In this document: piece after piece, positions 31,900-42,738 of the stretch
How positions within the stretch are numbered: the stretch's first letter is position 1
Layout: each line of letters starts with the position of its first letter
Assembly (NCBI RefSeq): GCF_022825805.1
Contig: NZ_JAJDWC010000016.1
Location: forward strand, 18,696-82,695
Reading direction: 5' to 3'
Length of the DNA: 64,000 nucleotides
Source: Phaeobacter sp.
Lineage (GTDB): Bacteria; Pseudomonadota; Alphaproteobacteria; Rhodobacterales; Rhodobacteraceae
The notes under the pieces: model-generated
What the model was told of the DNA's origin: nothing
Databases searched by the model: none
What the model saw: the letters and a program-made list of their open reading frames with translations, nothing else
Made by a program: the position numbers and the translations under genes

Positions 31900-33081
31900 T
31901 CAATTGGCGGTCTGTTGCTGACGCAGCCGCAGGCGACCCAGCACCGCATGGGCTGCAAAGCCGCCGAAAAACAGCACCAACATCACCGCCATCAGACCGT
32001 CATAACCCGCCAGTGCGATGGCCGCGACCATCAGTGGCGTCCCGGCGGAGTTGCCCAGATTGCCTGCCTGGCTCATGGCGCCATTGGATTGCGCCTGATC
32101 TGCGGCTGCATCATTCAGCTGCGGCACGGCGGCAAAGCTCGCACCCTGTACCAGACCGAAGGCCGCAGCCAAAGCAAAACACGCCAGCGGTGCACTCGGC
32201 ATCATCCAGAGCCACAGCCCCGCCAGCGCCGACAGGGCAAAGCCCAGCTGCACCACCTGCACCGCTGTCACCTTGCGCAGCAGCCAAACACCGATGGTCA
32301 TCGAGGTCGCAATGCTGATCAGGGGCATCGCACCGATCACCGCGACGCGCACGGTCTCATCCAGGAAGGGCGGCAGCACGGTCAACAGGGCCACAAAACA
32401 GCTGGTGTAGAAAATCCAACCTGCAGCAGGCGCAATCTTCGCCGCGGAGGAATAAATCTGCAGATGCAGCGCAGGCAGCTCCGCCAGCGGTGGCAACGGC
32501 AAGCGCGGCGGCACCTGCACCGATTTCAGCACGTGACCCAGCACCAGCGCCAGCACGCCCATGATCACGCCGTGGGCGGCAAACAGACCAGTGACGCCCA
32601 CCACTCCAACCAGCGGCAAGCCCAACCAGGCCAACAACGCAAAAGAGACGCCAAAGAATGTGCTCCACATCGACAGCGCCGTGCCACGGTGGTTCGGGCT
32701 GCAGATCTGCGGGATCAACGTCGGTGCGGCCACAACGATACCCAGATGCGACAGTCCTTCGATCAGGCGGGTGGCCAGGAACACGCCGTAAGGCAAATGC
32801 AACGCCTGCAGCAGCGACATCGCCGCGCCAATCCACAGCGCCCAGACCAGGCTGCGCCGATAGCCGAAAGAGGCCACAAAACCACCGGCCACAACGCCCA
32901 TCAGGATACCCAAAAGGCCAACCATCGACATCGTCAGGCTGAGACTGTTGCCCGCCTGCGGATAGAGCGCAGCGAGTTGATCAAACACAATGCTGATCTT
33001 GCCGTATTGCGCCCCCGCGCCAAGGCCAGCGGCCCAGATGATCAGAACCACGCTCCAACGGGTGATAGGCTGAGACGTCAT
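31900..33081 (-). CDS. MFS transporter
   Basis: Multiple TM segments, MTSQPITRWSVVLIIWAAGLGAGAQYGKISIVFDQL...; start chosen at ATG 33081. Confidence 0.85.
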   Translation of the reverse strand: MTSQPITRWSVVLIIWAAGLGAGAQYGKISIVFDQLAALYPQAGNSLSLTMSMVGLLGILMGVVAGGFVASFGYRRSLVWALWIGAAMSLLQALHLPYGVFLATRLIEGLSHLGIVVAAPTLIPQICSPNHRGTALSMWSTFFGVSFALLAWLGLPLVGVVGVTGLFAAHGVIMGVLALVLGHVLKSVQVPPRLPLPPLAELPALHLQIYSSAAKIAPAAGWIFYTSCFVALLTVLPPFLDETVRVAVIGAMPLISIATSMTIGVWLLRKVTAVQVVQLGFALSALAGLWLWMMPSAPLACFALAAAFGLVQGASFAAVPQLNDAAADQAQSNGAMSQAGNLGNSAGTPLMVAAIALAGYDGLMAVMLVLFFGGFAAHAVLGRLRLRQQQTAN

Positions 33082-33403
33082 AGATGCGATCCTCATTCTT
33101 TCGCAGTCTTTGCAACTCCGCAGCAGGGAAGACAGAGGCATCGCTCGGCTCACCCGCCTCCCCATTTCCAAAGCCCACTGTGGTGTCAAACCCCAAACTG
33201 CGGGCTCTTATAAAACCCGCATATCTGAACGCACATGTCTGAACCTAAGTGTCAGCGTTGGTCATTGGGGCTGAAACAGCGGCGACCCAAGGCACCTGCC
33301 CTCTGCGCTGCGGCGCAAGCGCGCTTCATACTGCGGCGCGTCACAAAGCGCCAGTGCCTGCGCAGCAAAATTCACCAGACAGCGCAGCAGGCCCAGTGAC
33401 TGG

Positions 33404-33467
33404 CCCGATGTGGACCTGGCCTGATGCGGATCTGGCCTGATGCGGATCTGGCCCTACACGGATCTGG
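33404..33467. repeat. 16-bp tandem repeat x 4
   Basis: cccgatgtggacctgg/cctgatgcggatctgg/cctgatgcggatctgg/ccctacacggatctgg. Confidence 0.9.
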
Positions 33468-33540
33468 GTCATGTAAAACCGAGGTCTTGTGAGATCAGGG
33501 ACGTATGCAAGCGCGACCAGCTGCAATTTCGGCGAGGCAC

Positions 33541-33570
33541 AAAAAAGCCCGGAGCTTTTGGCCCCGGGCA
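33541..33570 (-). terminator. Terminator of lpdA
   Basis: aaaaaagcccggagcttttggccccgggca, T-run on minus strand. Confidence 0.8.
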
Positions 33571-33611
33571 TATCTGTCTGACTGTCTGAATGATCTACCA
33601 GTCTGGCAGGC

Positions 33612-35018
33612 TTACATGTGGATCACGCGGTCAAAGGCGTCCAACACGCTTTCATGCATCATTTCCGACAGGGTCGGATGCGGGAACACGGTGTGCATCA
33701 GATCCTCTTCGGTGGTTTCCAGCTGACGGCCAACCACATAGCCCTGGATCATCTCGGTCACTTCTGCGCCGACCATATGGGCCCCCAGCAGCTCGCCGGT
33801 CTTGGCGTCAAACACGGTCTTCACCATCCCTTCCTGCTCGCCAAGGGCAATCGCCTTGCCGTTGCCGATGAACGGGAAGCGGCCCACTTTGATGTCATAG
33901 CCCAGCTCTTTGGCTTTTGCTTCGCTATAGCCGACCGAAGCCACCTGCGGATGGCAGTAAGTGCAGCCTGCGATGCTTTCCGGTTTGACGGGATGCACCG
34001 ATTTGCCCGCGATCAGCTCGGCCACCATGACCCCTTCGTGCGAAGCCTTGTGCGCAAGCCAAGGTGCCCCGGCGATATCGCCAATCGCATAGAGCCCATC
34101 AACGCCCGTGCGACAGTAGGCATCTGTGACCACATGGGTCCGATCAATAGTGACGCCAAGCGCCTCCAGCCCCAGTCCTTCGACATTGCCGACGATCCCA
34201 ACGGCAGAAATCACGGTGTCGAATTCCTGTTTCTGGATCTTGCCGCCAACCTCGATATGGGCGGTGACAGTGCCACCATCGGCGGTGGGCGCACGGTCCA
34301 ACTGTTTGACCATGGCTTTTTCCATGATCTTCATGCCCTGTTTGACGAATTGCTTCTTGGCGAAGGCGGAGATTTCCGCGTCCTCAACAGGCAGCACCCG
34401 GTCCATAACCTCAACAACGGTCGTGTCCGCGCCCAACGTGTTGTAGAAGCTGGCAAATTCGATACCGATGGCGCCCGATCCAATGACCAGCAAGCGCTTT
34501 GGCATCCGCACCGGTTGCAGCGCATGTTTATAGGTCCAGACCAGATTGCCGTCTGCCTCCAGGCCGGGCAGTTCGCGTGCCCGTGCGCCGGTGGCCAGAA
34601 CGATGTTCTTGGCGCTCAGCTCGGTGGTGCCCTTGTCGGTCTTGACGCTGACCTGGCCCTTGGCGGGGATCGTTGCCTCCCCCATCACCACATCGATCTT
34701 GTTCTTCTTCATCAGATGACCAATGCCGGACGACAGCTGCTTGGCCACCCCGCGCGAGCGTTTCACCACCGCATCCAGATCATAGCTGATGTTGTCAGCC
34801 TTGAGACCGAACTCCTTGGCGCGTTCCATCAGGTGGAACACCTCGGAGGAGCGCAGCATCGCTTTCGTCGGGATGCAGCCCCAGTTGAGGCAGATGCCCC
34901 CCATATGTTCGCGCTCGACGATGCAGGTCTTCAGACCCAGCTGAGCGGCGCGGATCGCCGCCACATAGCCGCCGGGTCCGGCGCCGATTACGATCAGGTC
35001 ATAGGTTTGTGCGGCCAT
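33612..35018 (-). CDS. lpdA: Dihydrolipoyl dehydrogenase
   Basis: YDLIVIGAGPGGYVAAIRAAQLGLKTCIVEREHMGGICLNWGCIPTKA. Confidence 0.96.
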   Translation of the reverse strand: MAAQTYDLIVIGAGPGGYVAAIRAAQLGLKTCIVEREHMGGICLNWGCIPTKAMLRSSEVFHLMERAKEFGLKADNISYDLDAVVKRSRGVAKQLSSGIGHLMKKNKIDVVMGEATIPAKGQVSVKTDKGTTELSAKNIVLATGARARELPGLEADGNLVWTYKHALQPVRMPKRLLVIGSGAIGIEFASFYNTLGADTTVVEVMDRVLPVEDAEISAFAKKQFVKQGMKIMEKAMVKQLDRAPTADGGTVTAHIEVGGKIQKQEFDTVISAVGIVGNVEGLGLEALGVTIDRTHVVTDAYCRTGVDGLYAIGDIAGAPWLAHKASHEGVMVAELIAGKSVHPVKPESIAGCTYCHPQVASVGYSEAKAKELGYDIKVGRFPFIGNGKAIALGEQEGMVKTVFDAKTGELLGAHMVGAEVTEMIQGYVVGRQLETTEEDLMHTVFPHPTLSEMMHESVLDAFDRVIHM

Positions 35019-35053
35019 GCTGTTTCCTCGCCTTCAACAGGATCTCTGAAAAT

Positions 35054-35071
35054 TAGTTCACCGTTAAACTA
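35054..35071. promoter_or_regulatory. Palindromic operator candidate upstream of lpdA
   Basis: TAGTTCACCGTTAAACTA; matches TAGTTTAGCATTAAACTA upstream of pdhA. Confidence 0.5.
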
Positions 35072-35344
35072 TTTTTATCTGCACTGCAATCTTACAGTGC
35101 TGCGGCACAGCGCCCTGCCCCTGGTTTTGCTCATGACGCCGCTCACAGGCCTGATCCTTGATCACATCATAGGCACAATCAAGGACCGATCTGACAAGCC
35201 ACGCATCCCCCATCTGCAGGCGTCTTCACCGCGACCGCACCCTAGCGCCAAACCCGTCAACAAAATCAAAAGAACCGCACAGAGCGCATCCGGCCCCGTG
35301 CGGTTCTCTTTATCACGTCTGGTCAAAAGACCCGATTGCAGCGC

Positions 35345-35923
35345 TTAGGCGACCACTTCCAACTGCCGCACAGTGCTGCCATAACCACCGGCCATCACGT
35401 AATCCAACTCGGGCGCAGTGCTGTTGCGCGCCAGTGCCTCGTTGCGATAGGGGAAACGCCCAAACTGGCGGATCACTTCGCGATGGGCACGCGCGTGCAG
35501 CAGGTTTGAGGCACCGTTCTTTGGCATCCGCTCCAGCATCAGGCGCACGCAACGCTCCTGATCGCAGAGGTTTTCCGAATGCATCAACGGCAGATAGAAA
35601 AACTGCCGCTGAGGCTCGTCGATCTTCAGATCCCAGGATTTGTTGATCGCGCATTTTGCCGCCGACAGTGCCTGCCCGTCGCTGGCGAAGGCCTCTGCCG
35701 CATTGCGGAACATATTGCGCGGCAGCTGATCGGTCAGAATGATGAACGCCAGCACGCCACGCGGCCCCGTGCGCCAGTAATCACAGCCGCCCTCGCGCGC
35801 CAATTGCCAGGTTGTCTCAAACCGCGCCCGGATGTCTGCATCCAGGGCCTCGTCTTGCAGATACCACCCTTTCTCGCCCACCTCATTGAGCCAGAAATTC
35901 AGGATGTCGTCGGGACCCGCCAT
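35345..35923 (-). CDS. DUF924 family protein
   Basis: MAGPDDILNFWLNEVGEKGWYLQDEALDADIRARF...DQLPRNMFR...FFYLPLMHSE. Confidence 0.92.
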   Translation of the reverse strand: MAGPDDILNFWLNEVGEKGWYLQDEALDADIRARFETTWQLAREGGCDYWRTGPRGVLAFIILTDQLPRNMFRNAAEAFASDGQALSAAKCAINKSWDLKIDEPQRQFFYLPLMHSENLCDQERCVRLMLERMPKNGASNLLHARAHREVIRQFGRFPYRNEALARNSTAPELDYVMAGGYGSTVRQLEVVA

Positions 35924-36062
35924 AGGTCTGTCTCCATTTGTCCTTCCACAGGTCAAGTGAGGCAATTTTTGGCGCCGCGTGACAAGGGCAAGCCCGTCAC
36001 GTTTTACGTCAGTCCCGACATTTTCGTGAGCTTTTGGTCATAAAACCACCGGGTTAGCGCAA

Positions 36063-37349
36063 TCAGGCAGCATCTGTGGTCGCTTCATTGGCAGCTTCCT
36101 GCTCTTCGATGTCGGTCTCGATCGCATATTCCTGCGCAAACTCCACCGCAACCGGCGAAGAGGTGGGCAACATGGGCGACATGATTCCGGTCTCTTCGCT
36201 GGGAATCGCCGGACGCTGCGTGGTGCGGTAGGCCGCGTAAGCCCCCAGTGCCAGCAGCAGGATCGCCATGAACAAGAAGAAGCCAGGCGCGCCAAAGACC
36301 GAGTCGCTCATCATCCAGCCAGTGATCAGCGGCCCTGCAACCGCACCAAGCCCGTTGATGAACACCAGACCACCCGATGCGGCCGGCATATCATCATGTT
36401 CGAGATAGTCATTGGTGTGGGCAATCAGCAGCGAATAAAGCGGGTTGGTCATGCCACCGATCACAAAGGCCGCAACCAGCAACAGCAGGAAATTGCCGCC
36501 CATCAGCATGGCAACAACCGCCGCGGCACCACCACTGGTGGCACCAAACAGGATCAGGATCCGGCGGTCCATCCGGTCGGAAAACCAGCCCAGCGGATAT
36601 TGCAGGACCAAAGCGCCCACATAGAAGGTCGCCACAAAGATCGAAATCTGGGTCAGGCTCAGCCCGGCAGAAGCCGCATAAACCGCGCTCATGCCAAATT
36701 GTGCAGAGAACACGCCGCCCAGCAGGAACATCCCCACACAGCCCAATGGCGAGGCCTGCAACAGATTGCCCAGAGGCATCGGCTTGGTCGTGTCAAACGC
36801 AGGCGTTGGCGAAATCGACAGCAAAATCGGAGCAAAGGAGACAGACACCACGACCGAGGCAATGACGAAGGTTTCATAACCACCGGGATCCGCCACCAGA
36901 AACAGGCCCTGGGCGGAGACGATCCCCACCATCTGCACAATCATATAGAGCGACAGCGCTTTGCCGCGGTTGGCATTGTCAGAAGCGTTGTTCAGCCAGC
37001 TTTCCGCGGTGACATACACGCCCGAGAAACAGAACCCGATGACAATACGTCCCAGCACCCAGGCCCAGGGGCTGGCCACCGCCGGATAGAGGATCATCAC
37101 CGCCGAAATGAAAGAGGCCAGCGCCGCAAAAACCCGCACATGGCCGACCCGGCGGATCATCTCCGGGGCCAGTTTCGATCCCCCCAGAAAGCCGATGAAA
37201 TAGGCCGACATCACACAGGACATCTCAAAGGTGCTGAACCCTTCCAGATCGCCGCGCACCCCCAGCAGCGTGCCCTGCAGGCCATTGCCCACCATCAGCA
37301 TGCCCATGCCCAGCAACAGCGCCCATGCGCTTGAAAGAACCTGCCACAT
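36063..37349 (-). CDS. MFS transporter (YcaD-like)
   Basis: LLLGMGMLMVGNGLQGTLLGVRGDLEGFSTFEMSCVMSAYFIGFLGGS...WLNNASDNANRGKALSLYM. Confidence 0.9.
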   Translation of the reverse strand: MWQVLSSAWALLLGMGMLMVGNGLQGTLLGVRGDLEGFSTFEMSCVMSAYFIGFLGGSKLAPEMIRRVGHVRVFAALASFISAVMILYPAVASPWAWVLGRIVIGFCFSGVYVTAESWLNNASDNANRGKALSLYMIVQMVGIVSAQGLFLVADPGGYETFVIASVVVSVSFAPILLSISPTPAFDTTKPMPLGNLLQASPLGCVGMFLLGGVFSAQFGMSAVYAASAGLSLTQISIFVATFYVGALVLQYPLGWFSDRMDRRILILFGATSGGAAAVVAMLMGGNFLLLLVAAFVIGGMTNPLYSLLIAHTNDYLEHDDMPAASGGLVFINGLGAVAGPLITGWMMSDSVFGAPGFFLFMAILLLALGAYAAYRTTQRPAIPSEETGIMSPMLPTSSPVAVEFAQEYAIETDIEEQEAANEATTDAA

Positions 37350-37666
37350 TGCGCGTGTCTCCTATGTGTTTGTCTCAATGCCTCGGTGACGCTGGTTGCC
37401 GCTCTGGGTCTGGCCAACGCCTGTTATGTCAATCCGATGGTGCCGCTCAATCCGTGTACATCGGCCTAATCCCAGTCTTATGCGGACCGAATATCAACTC
37501 AACTCTGGCCCGAACCCAAACAGCGTACCGGCACACAAGCCAAATCGCACAGCCCAAAAACCAACAGCCCAAAGACCAAAGGGCCCAGCACGCAGAAACT
37601 GCGGCCGGACCGGACCCGGACACCATCCGGTTTCTCAGACCTGACAGATGTGCCAGGTGGATTCTG

Positions 37667-38731
37667 TCAAACTTCCGCCAAAGGAGGGATCAAAAGCGAC
37701 GCATCCCCATAAGAGAAGAACCGATATTTTTCCTGCACCGCATGGGCATAGATGCTGCGAATGCAGTCCGCGCCCATCAGTGCCGACACCAGCATCATCA
37801 GGGTCGATTTCGGCAGGTGGAAATTGGTCATCAACCCATCCGCCACATGAAAGTGGAAGCCTGGATAGATGAAAATATCAGTATCACCCTCCCAGGGGGC
37901 GATGGCCCCTGTTTCGGCGGCTGCGCTTTCAATCAGGCGCAGGGCGGTTGTGCCCACCGGGATCACCCGTCCCCCGGCGGCTTTGGTCGCCGCAATCTCG
38001 GCCGCCGCCGTTGCGCTGACCCGGCCCCATTCGGAGTGCATCTTGTGTTGGGTGACGTCATCGACCTTTACGGGCAGAAAGGTGCCCGCGCCAACATGCA
38101 GGGTCACAAAGCTGAAGCTGACCCCCTGCGCCTGCAACGCGGCCAGCAGCGGTTCGTCAAAATGCAACGACGCTGTAGGCGCCGCCACCGCTCCGGAGTT
38201 TTCCGCCCAGACCGTCTGGTAATCCGTTTTGTCCTGATCATCTGCAGGCCGTTTGGCCGCGATATAAGGTGGCAGCGGCATCGCGCCCGCCTCTGCCAGG
38301 GCGGCATCGAAATCTGCGCCCACACAATTGAACACCAAATGGCCCTGCCCGTCCTCAACGCGTTCCAGCCGAGCAGACAGCTGATCGGAGAAGACGATCT
38401 CCTCGCCGATCTTGACCTTTTTCAGCGGCTTCAACAGCGCGCTCCAGCTGCCATTGGCGGCGGGCTCCAGCAGGGTCACCTCCACCTTGGCGGCCATTGG
38501 TCCCTGGGCGGTGTCGCGATGGCGCAAACCGCTGAGCCTTGCGGGGATCACCTTGGTGTCGTTCAGCACCAACCGGTCCCCCGGACGCAGCCATTGGCCC
38601 AGATCGGCCACAGTGGCATCGGTGATCTGCGCGCCTTGCGCGACGAGCAGACGGGCGGAGGTGCGGGGAACCGCCGGTCGGGTGGCGATCAGCTCATCGG
38701 GGAGATCAAAGTCAAAATCACTGAGTTTCAT
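37667..38731 (-). CDS. queA: tRNA preQ1(34) S-adenosylmethionine ribosyltransferase-isomerase QueA
   Basis: [30 protein letters not shown]...[24 protein letters not shown]. Confidence 0.96.
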   Translation of the reverse strand: MKLSDFDFDLPDELIATRPAVPRTSARLLVAQGAQITDATVADLGQWLRPGDRLVLNDTKVIPARLSGLRHRDTAQGPMAAKVEVTLLEPAANGSWSALLKPLKKVKIGEEIVFSDQLSARLERVEDGQGHLVFNCVGADFDAALAEAGAMPLPPYIAAKRPADDQDKTDYQTVWAENSGAVAAPTASLHFDEPLLAALQAQGVSFSFVTLHVGAGTFLPVKVDDVTQHKMHSEWGRVSATAAAEIAATKAAGGRVIPVGTTALRLIESAAAETGAIAPWEGDTDIFIYPGFHFHVADGLMTNFHLPKSTLMMLVSALMGADCIRSIYAHAVQEKYRFFSYGDASLLIPPLAEV

Positions 38732-38819
38732 GCGCCGCCATATAGGGTGTCATCGCACAATTGGCCAACAGGTTTTCACGTCCGAGGTCTGCCAGAGTGC
38801 AGCACCGCGCCCGCCGCGC

Positions 38820-41800
38820 TCAGCGATCCTCCCCCGGAGAGCGCGAATAGGCCGGCCGGTCCCGTTCGGATCGTGGCGTGGGGGGCGGCGCAGGTTCCTC
38901 ACCTGGCAGGGTTGGGGCCGGGCCACGGAAAATCTCGCGGAACATGCCGGGGGCGAGCCCTGACAGTGGGTTCACTTGCACCTGCGGGTCATCTGCCGTC
39001 CCTTTTAGAGTGAAGGCAAACCCGATCAGCCCCTCGCCCTTGCGCGTCAACACCCGCCCGATGGCATTCAGGATATAGATCGGTGACAGCACGCCACGCA
39101 TGTTCAGCGCACTGGTCTGCAAATCATAGTTCCCATCCAGCGACAGCCCCATGGATGGTCCCACGGCGCTGCTGTCGCGGATGATCAGATGCGTGGGACC
39201 CAGGCGGAAATTCGCCTCCACATTGGTAAACAGGATGCCCTGACCCGCCAGCTGATCGATCAGCCCCACCAGGCTCAGCGCATTGATCAGCGCCGCCATG
39301 GAGGGCGCTTCTTTGATGCGGGTGTTGCGGACATTGATCTGACCATCATATTCGCCCGCCGCGCCTGGTGCGGGCACCAGCGACATCTCAAAACTGCCAC
39401 CAGAGCCGTGACGCAGCACCCCTGCCGCACGGAACACACCGCCTGCATCGTCAGACCGGATCCGGGTGGCAAAATCATTGCCCTTCGGCACAACCACCCC
39501 ATCGACACGGGTCTGCCCGTTCAGCCGCGCTGAAAACTCCCCATTGAAACCGCCGGTGGTGGAAAACCGCCCTTCATAATCCGTGAGCGCAATGCTGTCG
39601 GTCACCTGCACCTGATCCAGCCGCAGGGTGATCGGGCCACCGCCCTGGGCGGACCCAGACGCGCCGCCGCCTTGCCCCCCAGCCTCAGAACCCTCTGGCA
39701 TGCGCCGCAAATCCAGAGTGCCAGAGCTGACCGAAATCGCAGGCTGACGGTTTCCCCGCGTGCTCAGCGTCAGCGCACCGCGAAACCAATCCCCCACGCG
39801 GAGCGCGCCAAACTGCGCCTGTTCAAACGCACCCCCATCTCCCAGCCGCACCTGGCCCTGCGCCGACAGCCCAGGGGCCTCCAGCCGCAACAGATCGACC
39901 TGCGGGGGCTGCGCCAATGTCGCCTCCAACTCCAGCTGACCGGTGCGCGCCTGCGGCAACCGCCAGGACAGCGCATCAATGCGCAGGCCCACACCATCCA
40001 GATCGCTGTTCACAAACAGACGCGGCGGCTGATCCGGTGTAATCTCCACCCTATAGTTGACCTCGCCCAGACCATTGACACTGCCGGGCGGCAACGTGAT
40101 GCGCAGCGCCTGCAGACTGTCCGCTGACAGCTCCAGCGTGCCCTCCACTTCGACCGGGGGCGCGCCTTCGGGCCGCGCTGCCAGACGCAGGGCTGCCGGT
40201 CCAACCGCCTGTTGCCAGCGCGCGGTGGCCGGAATACCGCTCAGCGCGCCCGCACCGCGCAGGTTCACATGATCCTGATCACCGCTGATTTGCAGCACCT
40301 CGGCAGTGACCACCTCTTCGGGGACAAGGCGCGCACTGCGCACGTCGCGGATCTGCCCTTTGTAGTGATAACGAATCTCCTCCGGCTGCACCCCATTGCG
40401 CAGGGGCAGTGACAGCGTGCCATCCAGAACCACCCGACCATCCGCCAGATCCACTGGCAACCCGGCCTTATCCATGATCTGCAAGGGTGGACGATTGAGC
40501 AACGACAAAGCCGCCGTCACCGATCCTTCTGCGACCACACGGGCAATCCCGGGCCCGCCATCCCGCACCGAGGTGTCGGGAATGATGAAGGAGGTGCCCG
40601 CCGCATCCACCGGCCCGCCCTCGTCCGCCATCACAAAACCCGAGGTCGCAATCGCCACCAATCGGGTGCCATGCAGGCTGAACTGACCGGCGGCCTGTTG
40701 CAGCGGTGGCAGGGACTTCTGAAACCGGACCTTGGCCTCTTCGAAAGCGAGGTCGAGATGCACAAACGGCTTTTCCGTGCCGCGCCCGCGGAGTGCAAAA
40801 TTCACATCCCGCGCCATGCCCTCCAACAGGTTCTCCTGCACCCATTGGCGGGGTTTGGGCGGCGCGGCCAGCGGCCAGACCTCTTTGACCCGCGCTGCTG
40901 AGATCTGATTGGCCCGCCCATTCAGCGCATAACGCCAGCCATCCGCACCGGCGGTGACATCACCGTCCAGCAGGATGCGCGTGTCACCATCACGCACCAA
41001 CATCTCGCCCAGGCGCAGGCGAAACGGATCCAGCTCCAGCTTGAAATCCATGGTGACCCCAGCCAGATCCACCGGCGCCTCGCTCAGCTGATTGTGGTTG
41101 AGACTGATGTCCTGAAACCGCAGTTGCCCCACCAGATCGGTCAACTGGCCATTGTCGACCCCCATCAGATGGGCCCGCCCATCCATGCTGCCGGACCCCC
41201 AGCCGGTGTTGACCGACAGCTCGTTGAACCGCAGCTCCTGCAAGTCGGGCAGATAGGTGAAATAGCTCTGCGCGCCCTGGATCGCGACCGGCCGGGCCTG
41301 GGGTGTTGGCTGCACCACGCCTTCGCCGATCTGCAGACTGGCGGAGACCGGACCCAGCAGACCGTCGCTGTCGATACCGCCCCGCAACGAACCGGAAATT
41401 GGCGCCCGCAGCACCTCCAGCCAGCCCAAAGCGGCGGATTGCGCGGCGATGTCTTCGCTGGCGACCGAATTGACCAGCACCCCGAATTGCGCCGCCTTGT
41501 CGCCGATGGCTGAATCGTAATTGGCCTCGATCGTGCCGACGTAATCCCGCCCGCTCAGCAGCGAGAAACCTGCCGCCAGATCAATGTCCTGCCCGCGGCG
41601 CTCCATGCGGATGCTGCCGCCATCAAGGGTCCAGACCCGCCCCAACCGTGCATCTTCGTAGCGCAGGGTCACGGCCTCGGTTTCAATCGAAACCAGCGCC
41701 GACAGGATCGGCGTTTCCAGTTGCCGGTCCCATTGTTCGATCAGCTCCGGCAGGGTCGCCGCCTCGCGCAGCGGTGCCTCCCCCTCGGCAAGGCTCAGCG

Positions 41801-42584
41801 CCAGCCCACCGTCGATCTCTCGGGTCAACGTGCCATACAGCCCTGACAGGCTGATCGATTTGGGCCGCACCTGTCCGCGCAGCAAAGGCCGCATCGCCAG
41901 GGAGGCCTGCGCATCCGCAAGCCGGACAAGCCGCGCACCATCGGCGTCCTGCAGGGTCACATCGCGCAGGCTGACCCGCGGCCGCCATCCCTGATTGACC
42001 ACCACTTGAATGCCGCCAAAGGCGATGCTGAGGCCGCCGAGATGCTGCTCCAGCCGCTGCTCCACCCGGCTGCGCAGCCAATCCGGCGCATCAAACCGTG
42101 TCCCGATCCCGAGATAGACAAACCCGCCCAACAGCAGGGCAGCCACGACCGCGACCACCGCGGCCACGCGCAGCAATACCCGCCCCAACCGGCGCAGTCC
42201 CCCGGGCGGTTTGGGTATCGCGGGTTCGGCGAATGTTTCGGAGGCCGCCGCAGTGGTAATTATCTGCTTGGCAGCAACCTGCGCCCCGCCGTCGGGCTCT
42301 GGTTGCGGACCGGGCACAGCGCGGGCCGTTGCCGGTGCCCCAGGCTCGTCAACGTCAAACAAGTCTTTCTCTGGCGGCGCAACGGCGCGCGCCACGGGCA
42401 CATCACCGCTGTCAACAGGACCACTAGCAACAGGACCACTTGCAACAAGATCATTGGCGACACGATCACTGGCGACACGATCACTGGCGGCAGGCGCCTC
42501 GCCCCCCGCAACAGACGCCTCATCCTTGCCAGCAGGTGCATCAACCGGTTGCGCCGCCTCTGCATCCTCCAGAGGGGCGGGCAC
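38820..42584 (-). CDS. AsmA/DUF3971-like large envelope protein
   Basis: N-terminal TM helix RVAAVVAVVAALLLGGFVYLGIGTRF, very long repeat-rich C-terminal part (GPSMGLSLDGNYDLQTSALNMRGVLSPIY); GTG start uncertain. Confidence 0.8.
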   Translation of the reverse strand: MPAPLEDAEAAQPVDAPAGKDEASVAGGEAPAASDRVASDRVANDLVASGPVASGPVDSGDVPVARAVAPPEKDLFDVDEPGAPATARAVPGPQPEPDGGAQVAAKQIITTAAASETFAEPAIPKPPGGLRRLGRVLLRVAAVVAVVAALLLGGFVYLGIGTRFDAPDWLRSRVEQRLEQHLGGLSIAFGGIQVVVNQGWRPRVSLRDVTLQDADGARLVRLADAQASLAMRPLLRGQVRPKSISLSGLYGTLTREIDGGLALSLAEGEAPLREAATLPELIEQWDRQLETPILSALVSIETEAVTLRYEDARLGRVWTLDGGSIRMERRGQDIDLAAGFSLLSGRDYVGTIEANYDSAIGDKAAQFGVLVNSVASEDIAAQSAALGWLEVLRAPISGSLRGGIDSDGLLGPVSASLQIGEGVVQPTPQARPVAIQGAQSYFTYLPDLQELRFNELSVNTGWGSGSMDGRAHLMGVDNGQLTDLVGQLRFQDISLNHNQLSEAPVDLAGVTMDFKLELDPFRLRLGEMLVRDGDTRILLDGDVTAGADGWRYALNGRANQISAARVKEVWPLAAPPKPRQWVQENLLEGMARDVNFALRGRGTEKPFVHLDLAFEEAKVRFQKSLPPLQQAAGQFSLHGTRLVAIATSGFVMADEGGPVDAAGTSFIIPDTSVRDGGPGIARVVAEGSVTAALSLLNRPPLQIMDKAGLPVDLADGRVVLDGTLSLPLRNGVQPEEIRYHYKGQIRDVRSARLVPEEVVTAEVLQISGDQDHVNLRGAGALSGIPATARWQQAVGPAALRLAARPEGAPPVEVEGTLELSADSLQALRITLPPGSVNGLGEVNYRVEITPDQPPRLFVNSDLDGVGLRIDALSWRLPQARTGQLELEATLAQPPQVDLLRLEAPGLSAQGQVRLGDGGAFEQAQFGALRVGDWFRGALTLSTRGNRQPAISVSSGTLDLRRMPEGSEAGGQGGGASGSAQGGGPITLRLDQVQVTDSIALTDYEGRFSTTGGFNGEFSARLNGQTRVDGVVVPKGNDFATRIRSDDAGGVFRAAGVLRHGSGGSFEMSLVPAPGAAGEYDGQINVRNTRIKEAPSMAALINALSLVGLIDQLAGQGILFTNVEANFRLGPTHLIIRDSSAVGPSMGLSLDGNYDLQTSALNMRGVLSPIYILNAIGRVLTRKGEGLIGFAFTLKGTADDPQVQVNPLSGLAPGMFREIFRGPAPTLPGEEPAPPPTPRSERDRPAYSRSPGEDR
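42412..42486. repeat. 15-bp in-frame tandem repeat x 5 in the AsmA-like N-terminal region
   Basis: tcaacaggaccacta/gcaacaggaccactt/gcaacaagatcattg/gcgacacgatcactg/gcgacacgatcactg; encodes ASDRVASDRVANDLVASGPVASGPV. Confidence 0.9.
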
Positions 42585-42738
42585 GACCGCATCTGCAGGC
42601 GCGTCATGGCCAGCCTCTGCTGTTGGATCCGCAGAGGCCGCCGCTTTTGGGGGGACCGGTTTAATCCTTGCTTTCCCTTTGTCCGTAATGGCCTATGTGT
42701 CGCACGCACCCTTTGCGAAACCGATTGGAGACCTCATT

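Noticed and set aside
33618-35348. 576-aa plus-strand ORF
   Set aside because: Shadow of lpdA
37325-39013. 562-aa plus-strand ORF
   Set aside because: Antisense to queA and the AsmA-like gene; composition not protein-like
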